In this document: positions 1 to 6,414 of the stretch, in pieces
Numbering within the stretch: the first letter of the stretch is position 1
Layout: each line of letters begins with the position of its first letter
NCBI GenBank assembly: GCA_009916335.1
Contig: SAAR01000103.1
Location: forward strand, 1-10,595
Source: Erysipelotrichia bacterium
GTDB taxonomy: Bacteria; Bacillota_I; Bacilli_A; Erysipelotrichales; Erysipelotrichaceae
Direction of reading: 5' to 3'
DNA length: 10,595 nt
Program-made: the position numbers and the translations under genes
Notes under the pieces: model-generated
Database searches by the model: none
Told to the model about the DNA's origin: nothing
Seen by the model: only the letters and a program-made list of their open reading frames with translations

Positions 1-245
1 TCCTCTAAAAAGAAAACATTTTTCATACTATAAAAAGCAGGATTTTCAATATACTTTTCTTGCCCCTCTTTGATAAGCTCTTTTTTTCTCTCTTCAAACT
101 TATCACTCGCAAACTTTAAAAATATAAGCCCTAAGACCACATGCTTATATTCAGATGGTTCGATTGAACCTCTTAATTTGTCACACGCTTGCCATAGTGT
201 CTCTTCGATACTTTTGTTGTTTGCTTCTGTTTTTACTTTTGCCAT
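1..245 (-). CDS. hsdM: Type I restriction-modification methyltransferase subunit HsdM, N-terminal part (cut by window edge)
   Basis: About 81 residues are visible; the rest lies left of the window. The N-terminus carries the helical HsdM_N signature: LWQACDKLRGSIEPSEYKHV at about residues 18-37, followed by VLGLIFLKFASDKFEER. This helical domain packs against the N6-adenine methyltransferase core and the S subunit. The ATG (245-243) overlaps the TAA stop of the upstream gene by one base (TAATG), so translation is probably coupled and the products made in fixed proportion. By family knowledge HsdM uses S-adenosylmethionine to methylate adenine in a bipartite target chosen by HsdS. The catalytic motifs lie outside the window, so activity cannot be judged. 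An hsdR gene would be expected further left but is not seen. Confidence 0.9.
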   Translation of the reverse strand, partial: MAKVKTEANNKSIEETLWQACDKLRGSIEPSEYKHVVLGLIFLKFASDKFEERKKELIKEGQEKYIENPAFYSMKNVFFLE

Positions 246-1990
246 TATAATTTTCCTAAAAATTTGCTGTGAATTTGTTTTATATCTATATAAATTTTAT
301 TTATTTCATTATGCATTTTCAATTCACTATTAAAGTTTAAAACTGTTTGCTTTTCTTGTTCTTTTGTTAGGATGGGAACACCTAGCTTTTTTATCTCCGC
401 TGTTGCAATTTGGGGCATCGCTACACCTGACTGTAAAGTTAAGAGTATAGTTTGTCCTAAATTTGATTTGAGGAACATATATAAAGCTATTGATTTATCC
501 TTATTGTTCTCTTTTAATCTTATCACTTGTACTGCTTGAGATGCAATCATCGTTTCGCTAGTTTCACCTACAATAGCAACTTTTCCAATAGTTCCTTTTG
601 TGCTAAGAAGTATATCGTAAGGCTCTAGTTTATAAGTTTGAAGTCTTCTATACTGTGAACCTATTTGTTTGATTTTCCCACACTCCAAAAGAAATCCTGC
701 TTTGTTAAAATCTGACGGGGAAACTTCATAAACCTCTTTTCCCTCTCCCTCATCTTTAAAGAGTTGCGATCTTCTTATATCTGCTATATCTTCTAATTTA
801 ACTAATTCAAAACTTTTTAGCTGTTGTTGTACTTCTACAATCTCTTTTGAGATGATATATCTATCAATAGCAAATGAGTAATTATTGTTTTTTATCTCAT
901 CTGGAGTTACAAGTCTTGAAATATTTTCTAACTCTTCTTTATTTTCATAAATCGATACTATCTTATCAACATCATTAAGTGTGAGTCTTCTTCCAATTCT
1001 ATGTATGAAGCTTTCATGTTTTAGATTTAAGAAGTAAACATTTTTATCTTTTTTATGCTTGTTGATAATGATAAATGTAGTTTCTATTGAAGTAGCATTG
1101 TGTAGATTTGGTGGTAATTGTATTACCGATTCTAATAGGTTGTTTTCAATAAGGTATTTTCTAAACTCTTCATCTTGATTACCTCTATAAGTAAATCCTA
1201 CAGGCATTAAAACAACCGCTTTAGCACTACATTGAGATAAGATATGTTCAAAGTGTGCTACTTCTCTATTTGACTTCACTTTATGGAATTTAAACCTATT
1301 AAATGTATCTGTATGTAAAAATTCATTGTTTGTAGATAGTCCCATAGGAGGAAAGGATAAAATACAATCAAATTGTTTTAGTAAGTGTGGAGCAGCTGGA
1401 TTTGTATAAGTTGGATTTTCTAATGGGTCTGTAAAATTAAAATCTATAGATATATCATCTATTATTTTCATAAGCTCTATGATATATTCATCTGCAAAAG
1501 ACTCTGCAAATATCTTTTTATTTGTGTAATATGCTATATTGTAACCATTACTAAAAGGTGAGTATATATCATTACATTCACCATCTAATAACTTTACTCC
1601 AAAATCTGCTATTTGATTTGCTACTGAAAAATCCATATATCCATCAAACATAGAATAAAAAACATCAAAAACATTTGGTACAGCCAACTCTTCGTTAGCT
1701 ATACTAAAAAGTTTGATTAATTGGTCGTTTTCTAATTTCTCAAGTCTAATGTTTTGATTTAAAAACAGTTCAAATAGTTTTATAGATTTTGATAAATCTT
1801 TTATAACAGATTGAAATCTCTTTGTATCTATCTTTTGATTATAAAAGTATTCAAAAGTTAGTTCTTCTTTTTCTATCTGTGAAGATAGCTTTTTCCAAGC
1901 CACTAAAAGATAGATAAGCTTTGCAAACTGTTCTACTTTTAGCCCACCTTTTAGCTCTCTAAGTAAAAGGTTTAATTGTTTATCATCCAT
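245..1990 (-). CDS. Degenerate HsdM-like methyltransferase fused to a single HsdS-type target-recognition domain
   Basis: This 581-aa protein has two parts. Residues about 100-380 align by eye with the HsdM catalytic body. The region before the NPPF-type catalytic loop is recognisable, but the loop reads FDCILSFPPMG (207-216) instead of the usual NPPF/Y. The SAM-binding motif I position reads YSPFSNG (143-149) rather than a DPxCGxG-type motif. Later landmarks survive: VVLMPVGFTYRG (259-270), and ESVIQLPPNLHNAT (287-300) running into TTFIIIN. Residues about 395-581 form one HsdS-like half-subunit with a TRD, including DILLSTKGTIGKVAIV (459-474) and a helical tail after SGVAMPQI (521-528). A normal HsdS has two TRDs; this has one, so two copies may pair. 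The likely role is specificity plus structural scaffold, with catalysis supplied by the downstream hsdM. It has a good SD (GGAG, 6 nt before the ATG) and its own promoter at 2055-2083. Alternatively it could be a divergent but active methylase. Confidence 0.8.
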   Translation of the reverse strand: MDDKQLNLLLRELKGGLKVEQFAKLIYLLVAWKKLSSQIEKEELTFEYFYNQKIDTKRFQSVIKDLSKSIKLFELFLNQNIRLEKLENDQLIKLFSIANEELAVPNVFDVFYSMFDGYMDFSVANQIADFGVKLLDGECNDIYSPFSNGYNIAYYTNKKIFAESFADEYIIELMKIIDDISIDFNFTDPLENPTYTNPAAPHLLKQFDCILSFPPMGLSTNNEFLHTDTFNRFKFHKVKSNREVAHFEHILSQCSAKAVVLMPVGFTYRGNQDEEFRKYLIENNLLESVIQLPPNLHNATSIETTFIIINKHKKDKNVYFLNLKHESFIHRIGRRLTLNDVDKIVSIYENKEELENISRLVTPDEIKNNNYSFAIDRYIISKEIVEVQQQLKSFELVKLEDIADIRRSQLFKDEGEGKEVYEVSPSDFNKAGFLLECGKIKQIGSQYRRLQTYKLEPYDILLSTKGTIGKVAIVGETSETMIASQAVQVIRLKENNKDKSIALYMFLKSNLGQTILLTLQSGVAMPQIATAEIKKLGVPILTKEQEKQTVLNFNSELKMHNEINKIYIDIKQIHSKFLGKL

Positions 1991-2054
1991 GTATCACTCC
2001 AAATTTAATAAATACAAACTAAAAATCAGTCTTATATTTACTAGTTATATTGAA

Positions 2055-2083
2055 ATGTTATCAGTTTTTCTAAGCTTTGTCAA
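2055..2083 (-). promoter_or_regulatory. Sigma70-type promoter of the restriction-modification genes
   Basis: On the minus strand there is a perfect -35 TTGACA (2083-2078), a 17-nt spacer and a -10 TAACAT (2060-2055). Transcription would start near 2048, giving a leader of roughly 58 nt before the ATG at 1990. It lies between the 117-aa gene and the M/S fusion gene, so the restriction genes can be expressed independently of the upstream gene. Confidence 0.65.
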
Positions 2084-2154
2084 GTAGTCTAGTATTTACT
2101 TAGTGATAAAGTCTACTGCCACTGAGCCTTTTAATCTTACTTCTCCTAATTTTT

Positions 2155-2508
2155 TTAATCTTTTTGATATATAACAGTCACTGTATTTTTGATTTTATTT
2201 TTTCCTATTTCATAATCGGGATTAAAAGTAGCGAGATTATGTGCAGCTGTTCCAATCATTGTTGCTAATCCACCAAGTATAGTTACGGGAGTAGGAATCG
2301 CAACTGCTCCCATCGCAACACTACGAAACTCTGAATATACACGACAACTTAAATCTCTTTTTTCTATAGCACCTTCAATTTTATTTACCAAAAACCCTAT
2401 GTCTTTTACGGCAACTACTTTAAAAGACTTCTTGTTTTCTACTAAACTATTTAGTTTTTCGCTTGTCATTTCATCTGATGTATAGTTTTCTATATCTACT
2501 TTAGACAT
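2155..2508 (-). CDS. Hypothetical 117-aa protein with a glycine/alanine-rich hydrophobic segment
   Basis: I do not recognise this gene. The first 60 residues are charged and probably mixed alpha/beta. Residues about 63-90 are hydrophobic and rich in small residues (SVAMGAVAIPTPVTILGG, then LATMIGTAAHNLA), resembling a glycine-zipper or membrane-inserting hairpin. The tail (97-117) ends in charged, beta-like sequence with NPDYEIGKNKI. An SD (TAAGGA, 2520-2515) precedes the ATG. It is divergent from the XRE regulator gene and shares its operator region, suggesting control by that protein. It lies upstream of the restriction genes, which have their own promoter. A small membrane-active or immunity-type protein is possible but unproven. 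Confidence 0.7.
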   Translation of the reverse strand: MSKVDIENYTSDEMTSEKLNSLVENKKSFKVVAVKDIGFLVNKIEGAIEKRDLSCRVYSEFRSVAMGAVAIPTPVTILGGLATMIGTAAHNLATFNPDYEIGKNKIKNTVTVIYQKD

Positions 2509-2531
2509 TACTTTTCCTTATTTTAATATAG

Positions 2532-2545
2532 CGATACATATATCG
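2532..2545. promoter_or_regulatory. Inverted repeat in the divergent promoter region, candidate XRE operator
   Basis: There is a perfect 5-bp dyad CGATA-N4-TATCG. It directly abuts the -35 (TTGATA, 2546-2551) of the rightward regulator promoter and lies 24 bp upstream of the leftward gene's start, over TATATG/TATATT -10-like hexamers. Binding here could repress both directions. The assignment to the XRE protein is inference from position. Confidence 0.45.
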
Positions 2546-2574
2546 TTGATAGATTCTAGCGAAAAGAATATTAT
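2546..2574 (+). promoter_or_regulatory. Sigma70-type promoter of the XRE regulator gene
   Basis: TTGATA (2546-2551), a 17-nt spacer and TATTAT (2569-2574) give a good match to consensus. Transcription would begin near 2581, about 29 nt before the GTG start, which leaves room for the AGGA ribosome-binding site at 2600-2603. Confidence 0.6.
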
Positions 2575-2609
2575 CCAATAATTAAATATATAGGTCGTTA
2601 GGAATAAAT

Positions 2610-2858
2610 GTGAATAGTAGTGATGATTTAGAATCATTTAGCGAAGAGATATTAGATACTGTCTCTAAAAATGTACTGAAGTACCGAAAAGATAAGGGCT
2701 TGACTCAAATGCAACTAGCTCTCGAAATCGGTATGAGTGGCGGTGCATATTTAGGTCGTGCAGAGATCAGAAAAGAAAATCATCATTTCAACATAAAACA
2801 CCTTGCAAAAATATCAAAAATCCTCGATGTAGATATTTGCGAATTTTTCAAATCCTAA
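2610..2858 (+). CDS. XRE/Cro-family helix-turn-helix transcriptional regulator
   Basis: An 82-aa protein made almost entirely of one HTH_3 (XRE/Cro) domain. Helix 1 is NVLKYRKDKG (21-30). The helix-turn-helix is LTQMQLALEIGMSGGAYLGR (31-50). The supporting helices include FNIKHLAKISKILDVDICEFF (split over 60-80). The start is GTG at 2610, supported by AGGA six bases upstream; no in-frame ATG occurs before residue 34. Such single-domain regulators act as dimeric repressors on short dyads. The CGATA-N4-TATCG dyad immediately upstream is the obvious candidate site, giving autoregulation and control of the divergent 117-aa gene and perhaps of the operon that starts at 3055. Confidence 0.88.
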   Translation: MNSSDDLESFSEEILDTVSKNVLKYRKDKGLTQMQLALEIGMSGGAYLGRAEIRKENHHFNIKHLAKISKILDVDICEFFKS

Positions 2859-2966
2859 CATTATCCTTTATATCCTAATTTTTACTTTTAAATAACCCTA
2901 CCAACTTTCATAAATAAAGCAAATCTATACCCTTTAACTATTAGCACCACTTTTTATTACTCCATT

Positions 2967-2995
2967 TTGTAATTCCAAAATTTTTCAATCATATA
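2967..2995 (+). promoter_or_regulatory. Weak candidate promoter for the 3055-6091 operon
   Basis: TTGTAA (2967-2972) is followed after 17-18 nt by AT-rich -10-like sequence (CATATA/ATATAT, 2990-2996). The whole 2859-3054 gap contains no ORF of note and no clear terminator for the regulator gene, so read-through from the XRE promoter is also possible. Confidence 0.25.
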
Positions 2996-3054
2996 TCATA
3001 AACATAGTCAAGGTACATGGATACTTTGAGAAATCAATAACAGGAGAAAACACA

Positions 3055-3159
3055 ATGTTTCAAAAGTTAAAAAAGTTCTGTGTGTTCACTACCAAACCAT
3101 TACTAGATGATTTGATATGTGATAGTCAAAATCGAAATATCTCAAAGGGGATGTTATGA
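3055..3159 (+). CDS. Small protein, 34 aa, first gene of the operon
   Basis: The ORF encodes a protein beginning MFQKLKKFCVFTTKPLLDD and ending KGML. Support comes from a strong Shine-Dalgarno (AGGAG, 3042-3046) eight bases before the ATG and from the ATGA overlap (3156-3159) with the next gene, an arrangement typical of coupled translation. It has a basic, partly hydrophobic N-terminus and two cysteines, and no family is recognised. It could be a real microprotein or a leader peptide that controls ribosome entry to the next gene. Confidence 0.5.
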   Translation: MFQKLKKFCVFTTKPLLDDLICDSQNRNISKGML

Positions 3160-3341
3160 AGATAAAAAATCAACTTCAAAAACAGCAAGAGAAAGAGTTT
3201 CAGGAAAATCTATCATTTGCCGAGTGGCTTGAATATTTTAGTAAAGAGCCAACATCTAAAGAACTAGATGATATGGAAAGAGAATCTTTTAAAATCACTC
3301 CTATTAACAACAAACACTACCAGCCACTAAAGGGAGCATGA
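3156..3341 (+). CDS. Hypothetical 61-aa charged protein
   Basis: A small, highly charged and probably helical protein. Residues 1-35 are rich in Lys, Gln and Glu and contain a short aromatic stretch FAEWLEYFSKE. No family is recognised. The SD AAAGGGG (3144-3150) lies five bases before the ATG. The start overlaps the stop of the 34-aa ORF (ATGA), and its own TGA at 3339-3341 overlaps another ATG. The tight packing argues that it is translated. Confidence 0.65.
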   Translation: MKIKNQLQKQQEKEFQENLSFAEWLEYFSKEPTSKELDDMERESFKITPINNKHYQPLKGA

Positions 3342-3343
3342 AA

Positions 3344-3427
3344 ATGATACCGCCATCAGTTTTATTAGCAGTGATTATTGCAGGAGCAACGATTATCAAA
3401 GAGACTTTAGAAAAGCAAGAGGATTAG
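3344..3427 (+). CDS. Predicted single-pass membrane microprotein, 27 aa
   Basis: The peptide starts MIPPSVLLAVIIAGATIIK and ends with the charged tail ETLEKQED. Residues about 4-18 form one hydrophobic helix, enough to span or lie in the membrane, with a negatively charged C-terminus. I prefer the ATG at 3344 because the AGGGAG (3331-3336) is then seven bases upstream. The in-frame ATG at 3338, which overlaps the previous stop, would have almost no spacing. No family is recognised. Confidence 0.5.
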   Translation: MIPPSVLLAVIIAGATIIKETLEKQED

Positions 3428-3474
3428 TCAAAAGACTTTCAACACAAAAAAATAAAAGAAAAAAAGGATAGAAA

Positions 3475-4284
3475 ATGTCAGTAAAACCATTAAGCAACGA
3501 AGAGTTAAGAGTTAAAGCACCAACGCTATTTACACAAACACCACACTTTGAAGTGAGTGAAAAATACCACTTTATCCCAACAATAGAAGTGATTGAAGAG
3601 ATAAAATCTCATAATTGGCATCCAGTAAGTGTAAGTGAAGCAGGAGTTAGAGATATACAAAAAGAAGGGTATCAACAACACTGTGTTAGATTTAGACACT
3701 TTGAGGACTTGTTAAATCCTAGTGAAAATGCAGTTGAACTATTATTATTTAACTCTCACGATAGAAGCAAAGCGTTTAGTATCAGTGCAGGTATATTTAG
3801 ATTTGTATGTGCCAATGGGCTTGTGCTAAGCGATAGCGTATTTGAATCGTACAAAATCAAACACTTAGGAAGCAGAGATAACGATGTAGCAAGAGCGGTT
3901 GCAAATATAACGGCAATCAAACCAAAGCTTATGGATAAAATTCAAAAGTTGGAAGCTATTACACTTAATGAGAATGAAAAACAATCATTTGCAAAAAGTT
4001 CAATTCCACTTAGATTTGAAGAGCATCTTAAAGTGGATTATAACGATTTGCTTATCCCACATAGAAATGAAGATACAAAAGATGACCTCTACACTACGCT
4101 CAATGTTATTCAAGAAAATCTCATCCGAGGAAACATAACAGGTGTAAACAAAGATACAGGCAGACGCTTTACTAGCAAACAAATCTCATCAATCTCTAAA
4201 GATGTTGAAGTAAACAAGGGTATTTGGGATATTGCAGAACGCATTGCATCCATAAAAGAGCCTACTTATCTTATGGCTGCTTAA
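3475..4284 (+). CDS. DUF932-family phage/plasmid-type protein
   Basis: A 269-aa protein matching the DUF932 pattern. It has the core stretch LLLFNSHDRSKAFSISAGIF (89-108) followed by RFVCANGLVLSD. A C-terminal block contains LIPHRNEDTKDDLYTTLNVI (192-211), then QENLIRGNITG, and a closing NKGIWDIAERI. The family is common on plasmids, phages and integrative elements, next to recombination and anti-restriction genes; its biochemical role is not established. A good SD (AAGGA, 3464-3468) precedes the ATG by six bases. It is followed after 10 nt by the Gp157-like gene, so it belongs to the early DNA-metabolism operon. No truncation is apparent. Confidence 0.85.
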   Translation: MSVKPLSNEELRVKAPTLFTQTPHFEVSEKYHFIPTIEVIEEIKSHNWHPVSVSEAGVRDIQKEGYQQHCVRFRHFEDLLNPSENAVELLLFNSHDRSKAFSISAGIFRFVCANGLVLSDSVFESYKIKHLGSRDNDVARAVANITAIKPKLMDKIQKLEAITLNENEKQSFAKSSIPLRFEEHLKVDYNDLLIPHRNEDTKDDLYTTLNVIQENLIRGNITGVNKDTGRRFTSKQISSISKDVEVNKGIWDIAERIASIKEPTYLMAA

Positions 4285-4294
4285 GGGGTGTATT

Positions 4295-4879
4295 ATGCAG
4301 ATGAAAAAATATCGACTTCAAACAGAGATGGAAAATCTCAAAGCAGATAATCAAGAGTGGTTCAAAGACTATCTTAGAGGAGTTCTTGAATCTGATAAAA
4401 GTTATTTTGAAAAGGCTGATTATATCGCTTACTCTATCAACCAAATTCAAAATAAAATTGACTATATCTTAAACGAGATAAAAGAGTTGCAAGCCATCAA
4501 GAAAAATCTTACAAATGTAAAAGAGATAGCTCTTGAAAGTACCGCAACAGTTTTAGCGGAATACGGTATCGATAAATTAGAGGGTGCAACAATTTCATCT
4601 ATCACTATCACACCAGAGAGTTCAAAATCAAAAGATGTAGTGACCATCAAAGACGATAATGCGGTTATGGGGCTTGGATTTGTCTCATTTTCGGTGGATA
4701 TGGAAGCTGTAGAAAAAGCAATCGCTTCAAAAGAAGGAATTGAAGAGCTTAAAGAGTTTATAGAAGTAAATACTCTTACTACGACAACACCTGCAAAGAT
4801 AAAAATCAACAACAAAAGATCATCTGCAAACAGTGAAATTAAAGTAGATGAAATCTTAGTTACCAAAGAAGCAGCATAA
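4295..4879 (+). CDS. Gp157-like phage protein (coiled-coil, possible host-nuclease inhibitor)
   Basis: A 194-aa protein with the layout of the siphovirus Gp157 family. A long helical coiled-coil section at about residues 8-88 includes IQNKIDYILNEIKELQAIKK (51-70). It is followed by beta-strand sequence (GATISSITITPES, 97-109), then VVTIKDDNAV (115-124) and a lysine-linked helix VDMEAVEKAIASKEG. Family members have been linked to protection of phage DNA from host nucleases; that role here is inference. The SD AAGGGG (4283-4288) overlaps the previous stop and sits six bases before the chosen ATG; a second ATG two codons later is possible. It sits between DUF932 and the Rad52-family gene, the kind of cluster found in phage recombination modules. 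Confidence 0.6.
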   Translation: MQMKKYRLQTEMENLKADNQEWFKDYLRGVLESDKSYFEKADYIAYSINQIQNKIDYILNEIKELQAIKKNLTNVKEIALESTATVLAEYGIDKLEGATISSITITPESSKSKDVVTIKDDNAVMGLGFVSFSVDMEAVEKAIASKEGIEELKEFIEVNTLTTTTPAKIKINNKRSSANSEIKVDEILVTKEAA

Positions 4880-4889
4880 GGAGGAAATT

Positions 4890-5561
4890 ATGTTCAACGA
4901 CAATCAAATAGCTACCTTAAATCAAGAGTTAGACGGCAATAGGGTAAAAACACGGGAAAAAGGCAACATCAACCTCTCTTATTTAGAGGGGTTTGATGTA
5001 ATCGAGACTGCCAATAAAATATTTGGCTACGGTAACTGGTCGTACTCTATTACAAAACTAGAGCAAGTATCGCAAGAGCAAAACCAAAATCAAAATTTTG
5101 TAGTTTGCTACAAGGCTATCGTAAATGTGATAGTACATGATACAGGACATCTCAAACAGATATACCGTGAAGATGTAGGTACTGGAACAGGTATAGCAAA
5201 AACTTTAGCAGATGCACATGAGGGAGCGAGCAAAGAGGCGGTTACAGACTCACTAAAAAGAGCTTTACGGACACTAGGGAATCAGTTTGGGTTATCGCTT
5301 TATGATAAAACTAAAAATCATCAAAGTGCAAATAACAATAAGCATTACAATCAACCCCAAAACCAACCTATGCAAAACAATACACCTCAAGACTACAGCC
5401 AACTTACAAATCTTGGTTTAACGGTTATGCAACAAGGTAAAAATCTTATTGTGATGGGTGAAAATATTTTCGAGAAGAAAAATACCATTAAAGCTCACGG
5501 GTTTAGATGGGATGGTGCATCTAAAACTTGGTATAAGCCACTAGTTCAACAAGCAGCGTAA
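4890..5561 (+). CDS. Rad52/Rad22-family single-strand annealing protein with extra C-terminal module
   Basis: A 223-aa protein. The Rad52-type core is clear: YLEGFDVIETANKIFGYGNW (31-50) followed by SYSI, then REDVGTGTGI (93-102), and EGASKEAVTDSLKRALRTLG (111-130) followed by NQFGLSLYDK. Rad52 relatives in phages and plasmids form rings that anneal complementary single strands. A Gln/Asn-rich linker (about 144-171) leads to a C-terminal module (172-217) with KNTIKAHGFRWDGASKTWYK (197-216), resembling the small DUF5710-like domains seen in plasmid DNA-processing proteins. A perfect SD (AAGGAGG, 4878-4884) overlaps the upstream stop. The likely role is strand annealing or replication restart for the element. 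Confidence 0.85.
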   Translation: MFNDNQIATLNQELDGNRVKTREKGNINLSYLEGFDVIETANKIFGYGNWSYSITKLEQVSQEQNQNQNFVVCYKAIVNVIVHDTGHLKQIYREDVGTGTGIAKTLADAHEGASKEAVTDSLKRALRTLGNQFGLSLYDKTKNHQSANNNKHYNQPQNQPMQNNTPQDYSQLTNLGLTVMQQGKNLIVMGENIFEKKNTIKAHGFRWDGASKTWYKPLVQQAA

Positions 5562-5562
5562 G

Positions 5563-5781
5563 ATGAGAAATTTTATATTCTTCACAACGGAAGGGTTTAC
5601 ATACGACCCCAACAATAAAGAGATTACCAATATGCAGATACTCGGCTCTGAAGAGGGAAAGGATATTTTAGAAGCGTTTAAAAACTTTAAAATAAGCCAC
5701 TCCTACTTAAAAGAGTTTGCATTTAAAGATGTAAACGCCATTGAGTGCATCGGTGATTTTATACGCAATTTGGAACTATGA
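5563..5781 (+). CDS. Hypothetical 72-aa protein
   Basis: The protein begins MRNFIFFTTEGFTYDPNNKE, continues with a helical middle (EGKDILEAFKNFKI), and ends ECIGDFIRNLEL. I recognise the general look of short proteins that follow recombination genes on elements, but no named family. The ATG lies one base after the Rad52-like stop (TAAGATG) and no clear SD precedes it, so translation probably depends on ribosomes that have just finished the upstream gene. Its stop overlaps the SD of the DUF2958 gene. Confidence 0.6.
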   Translation: MRNFIFFTTEGFTYDPNNKEITNMQILGSEEGKDILEAFKNFKISHSYLKEFAFKDVNAIECIGDFIRNLEL

Positions 5782-5794
5782 AAGGGGTTATACA

Positions 5795-6091
5795 ATGGAG
5801 CTAATACCAAAAGAGATAAAAGAACAAATCCCTAAACTCTATGAAACAGAGGAACAAAAAGACCCTATGGCTTACATCAAGCTATTTATCGATGGTTGGA
5901 CTTGGTATATCACTGAACTTTCAATCGATGATGATATTTGCTTTGGGTATGTGGTATCTCCATTTGGAAGTGAACTTGGATACTTTTCACTTCAAGAGAT
6001 AAAAGAGGTAAAAGGAAGTTTAGGAATTAGAGTCGAGAGGGATTTGTACTTTAAACCAACACCGCTATCTGCGATTAAAAAAGCTTCATAA
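5795..6091 (+). CDS. DUF2958-family protein
   Basis: A 98-aa protein matching the DUF2958 pattern along its whole length: ELIPKEIKEQIPKLYETEE (2-20), DGWTWYITELS (33-43), GYVVSPFGSELGYFSLQEI (51-69) and ERDLYFKPTPLS (81-92). The family is frequent on plasmids and integrative elements next to DUF932 and ArdC-type genes; its function is unknown. I chose the ATG at 5795 because AAAGGGG (5781-5787) lies seven bases upstream and the homology begins at its first residues. A longer frame from a TTG at 5741 overlaps the previous gene and lacks support. It is the last gene of the operon, followed by the terminator at 6101-6140. Confidence 0.88.
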   Translation: MELIPKEIKEQIPKLYETEEQKDPMAYIKLFIDGWTWYITELSIDDDICFGYVVSPFGSELGYFSLQEIKEVKGSLGIRVERDLYFKPTPLSAIKKAS

Positions 6092-6100
6092 ATGAAAATT

Positions 6101-6140
6101 CTATGGCTACTAAAATGTAGCTGTAGTTTTTTCTTTTTTT
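6101..6140 (+). terminator. Rho-independent terminator of the 3055-6091 operon
   Basis: A ten-pair stem (6101-6110 with 6117-6126, including two G-T wobbles) with a six-base loop is followed by TTTTTTCTTTTTTT. It lies 10 nt after the DUF2958 stop and isolates the operon from the replication gene. Confidence 0.85.
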
Positions 6141-6178
6141 ATTCCAAAATATCTAACTCTGTATATCACGTCAAATTA

Positions 6179-6226
6179 TAAACTATGGTAAAACAAGAAC
6201 TTCCTAAATCTTGTATACATAGTTTA
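6179..6226. repeat. Bipartite inverted repeat (cruciform), candidate nick-site hairpin
   Basis: The outer stem is nine perfect pairs (TAAACTATG 6179-6187 with CATAGTTTA 6218-6226). The inner stem is six pairs (ACAAGA 6193-6198 with TCTTGT 6209-6214) around a 10-nt loop. The right arm contains the first TTGTATACATA repeat. HUH initiators commonly nick in or beside such hairpins. Confidence 0.6.
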
Positions 6227-6403
6227 CTTAGTATTTTGAATATTTCATACTTTAGGTTATTAATATTATTAGTAATTATTATATATAAACTATAACTATA
6301 ATACAACTACTATACTCATAGGCTTATTATTTAAAATAATATATAAACATAGATAGAAGTGTAGCTATAGGATATTTTCATCTATAACACAAATAAAAAA
6401 TAA

Positions 6404-6414
6404 TTGTATACATA
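6404..6414 (+). repeat. Second copy of TTGTATACATA, possible initiator or autoregulatory site
   Basis: An exact 11-base copy of the motif at 6211-6221, containing the 8-bp palindrome TGTATACA. It lies 33 bases before the rep start codon and downstream of the TATAAC hexamer, a position suited to repression of rep by its own product. Confidence 0.5.

Noticed and set aside
70..333. Open frame on the plus strand over the hsdM start
   Set aside because: It lies opposite clear HsdM coding sequence and the end of the M/S fusion, has no SD and encodes low-complexity hydrophobic sequence.
4000..4182. 60-codon minus-strand frame inside the DUF932 gene
   Set aside because: It lies opposite the conserved DUF932 C-terminal block and has no ribosome-binding site of note.
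4462..4866. 134-codon minus-strand frame inside the Gp157-like gene
   Set aside because: It is a shadow of a well-supported gene with a good SD and coding pattern; the translated product is Ser/Ile/Phe-rich with no recognisable family.
5741..5794. TTG-initiated extension of the DUF2958 gene
   Set aside because: It overlaps the preceding gene by 41 bases, and the family homology and the AAAGGGG site both point to the ATG at 5795.
6281..6348. Possible CRISPR or true iteron array in the AT-rich region
   Set aside because: Repeats are short, few and irregularly spaced, with no constant spacer length; kept only as generic origin-region repeats.
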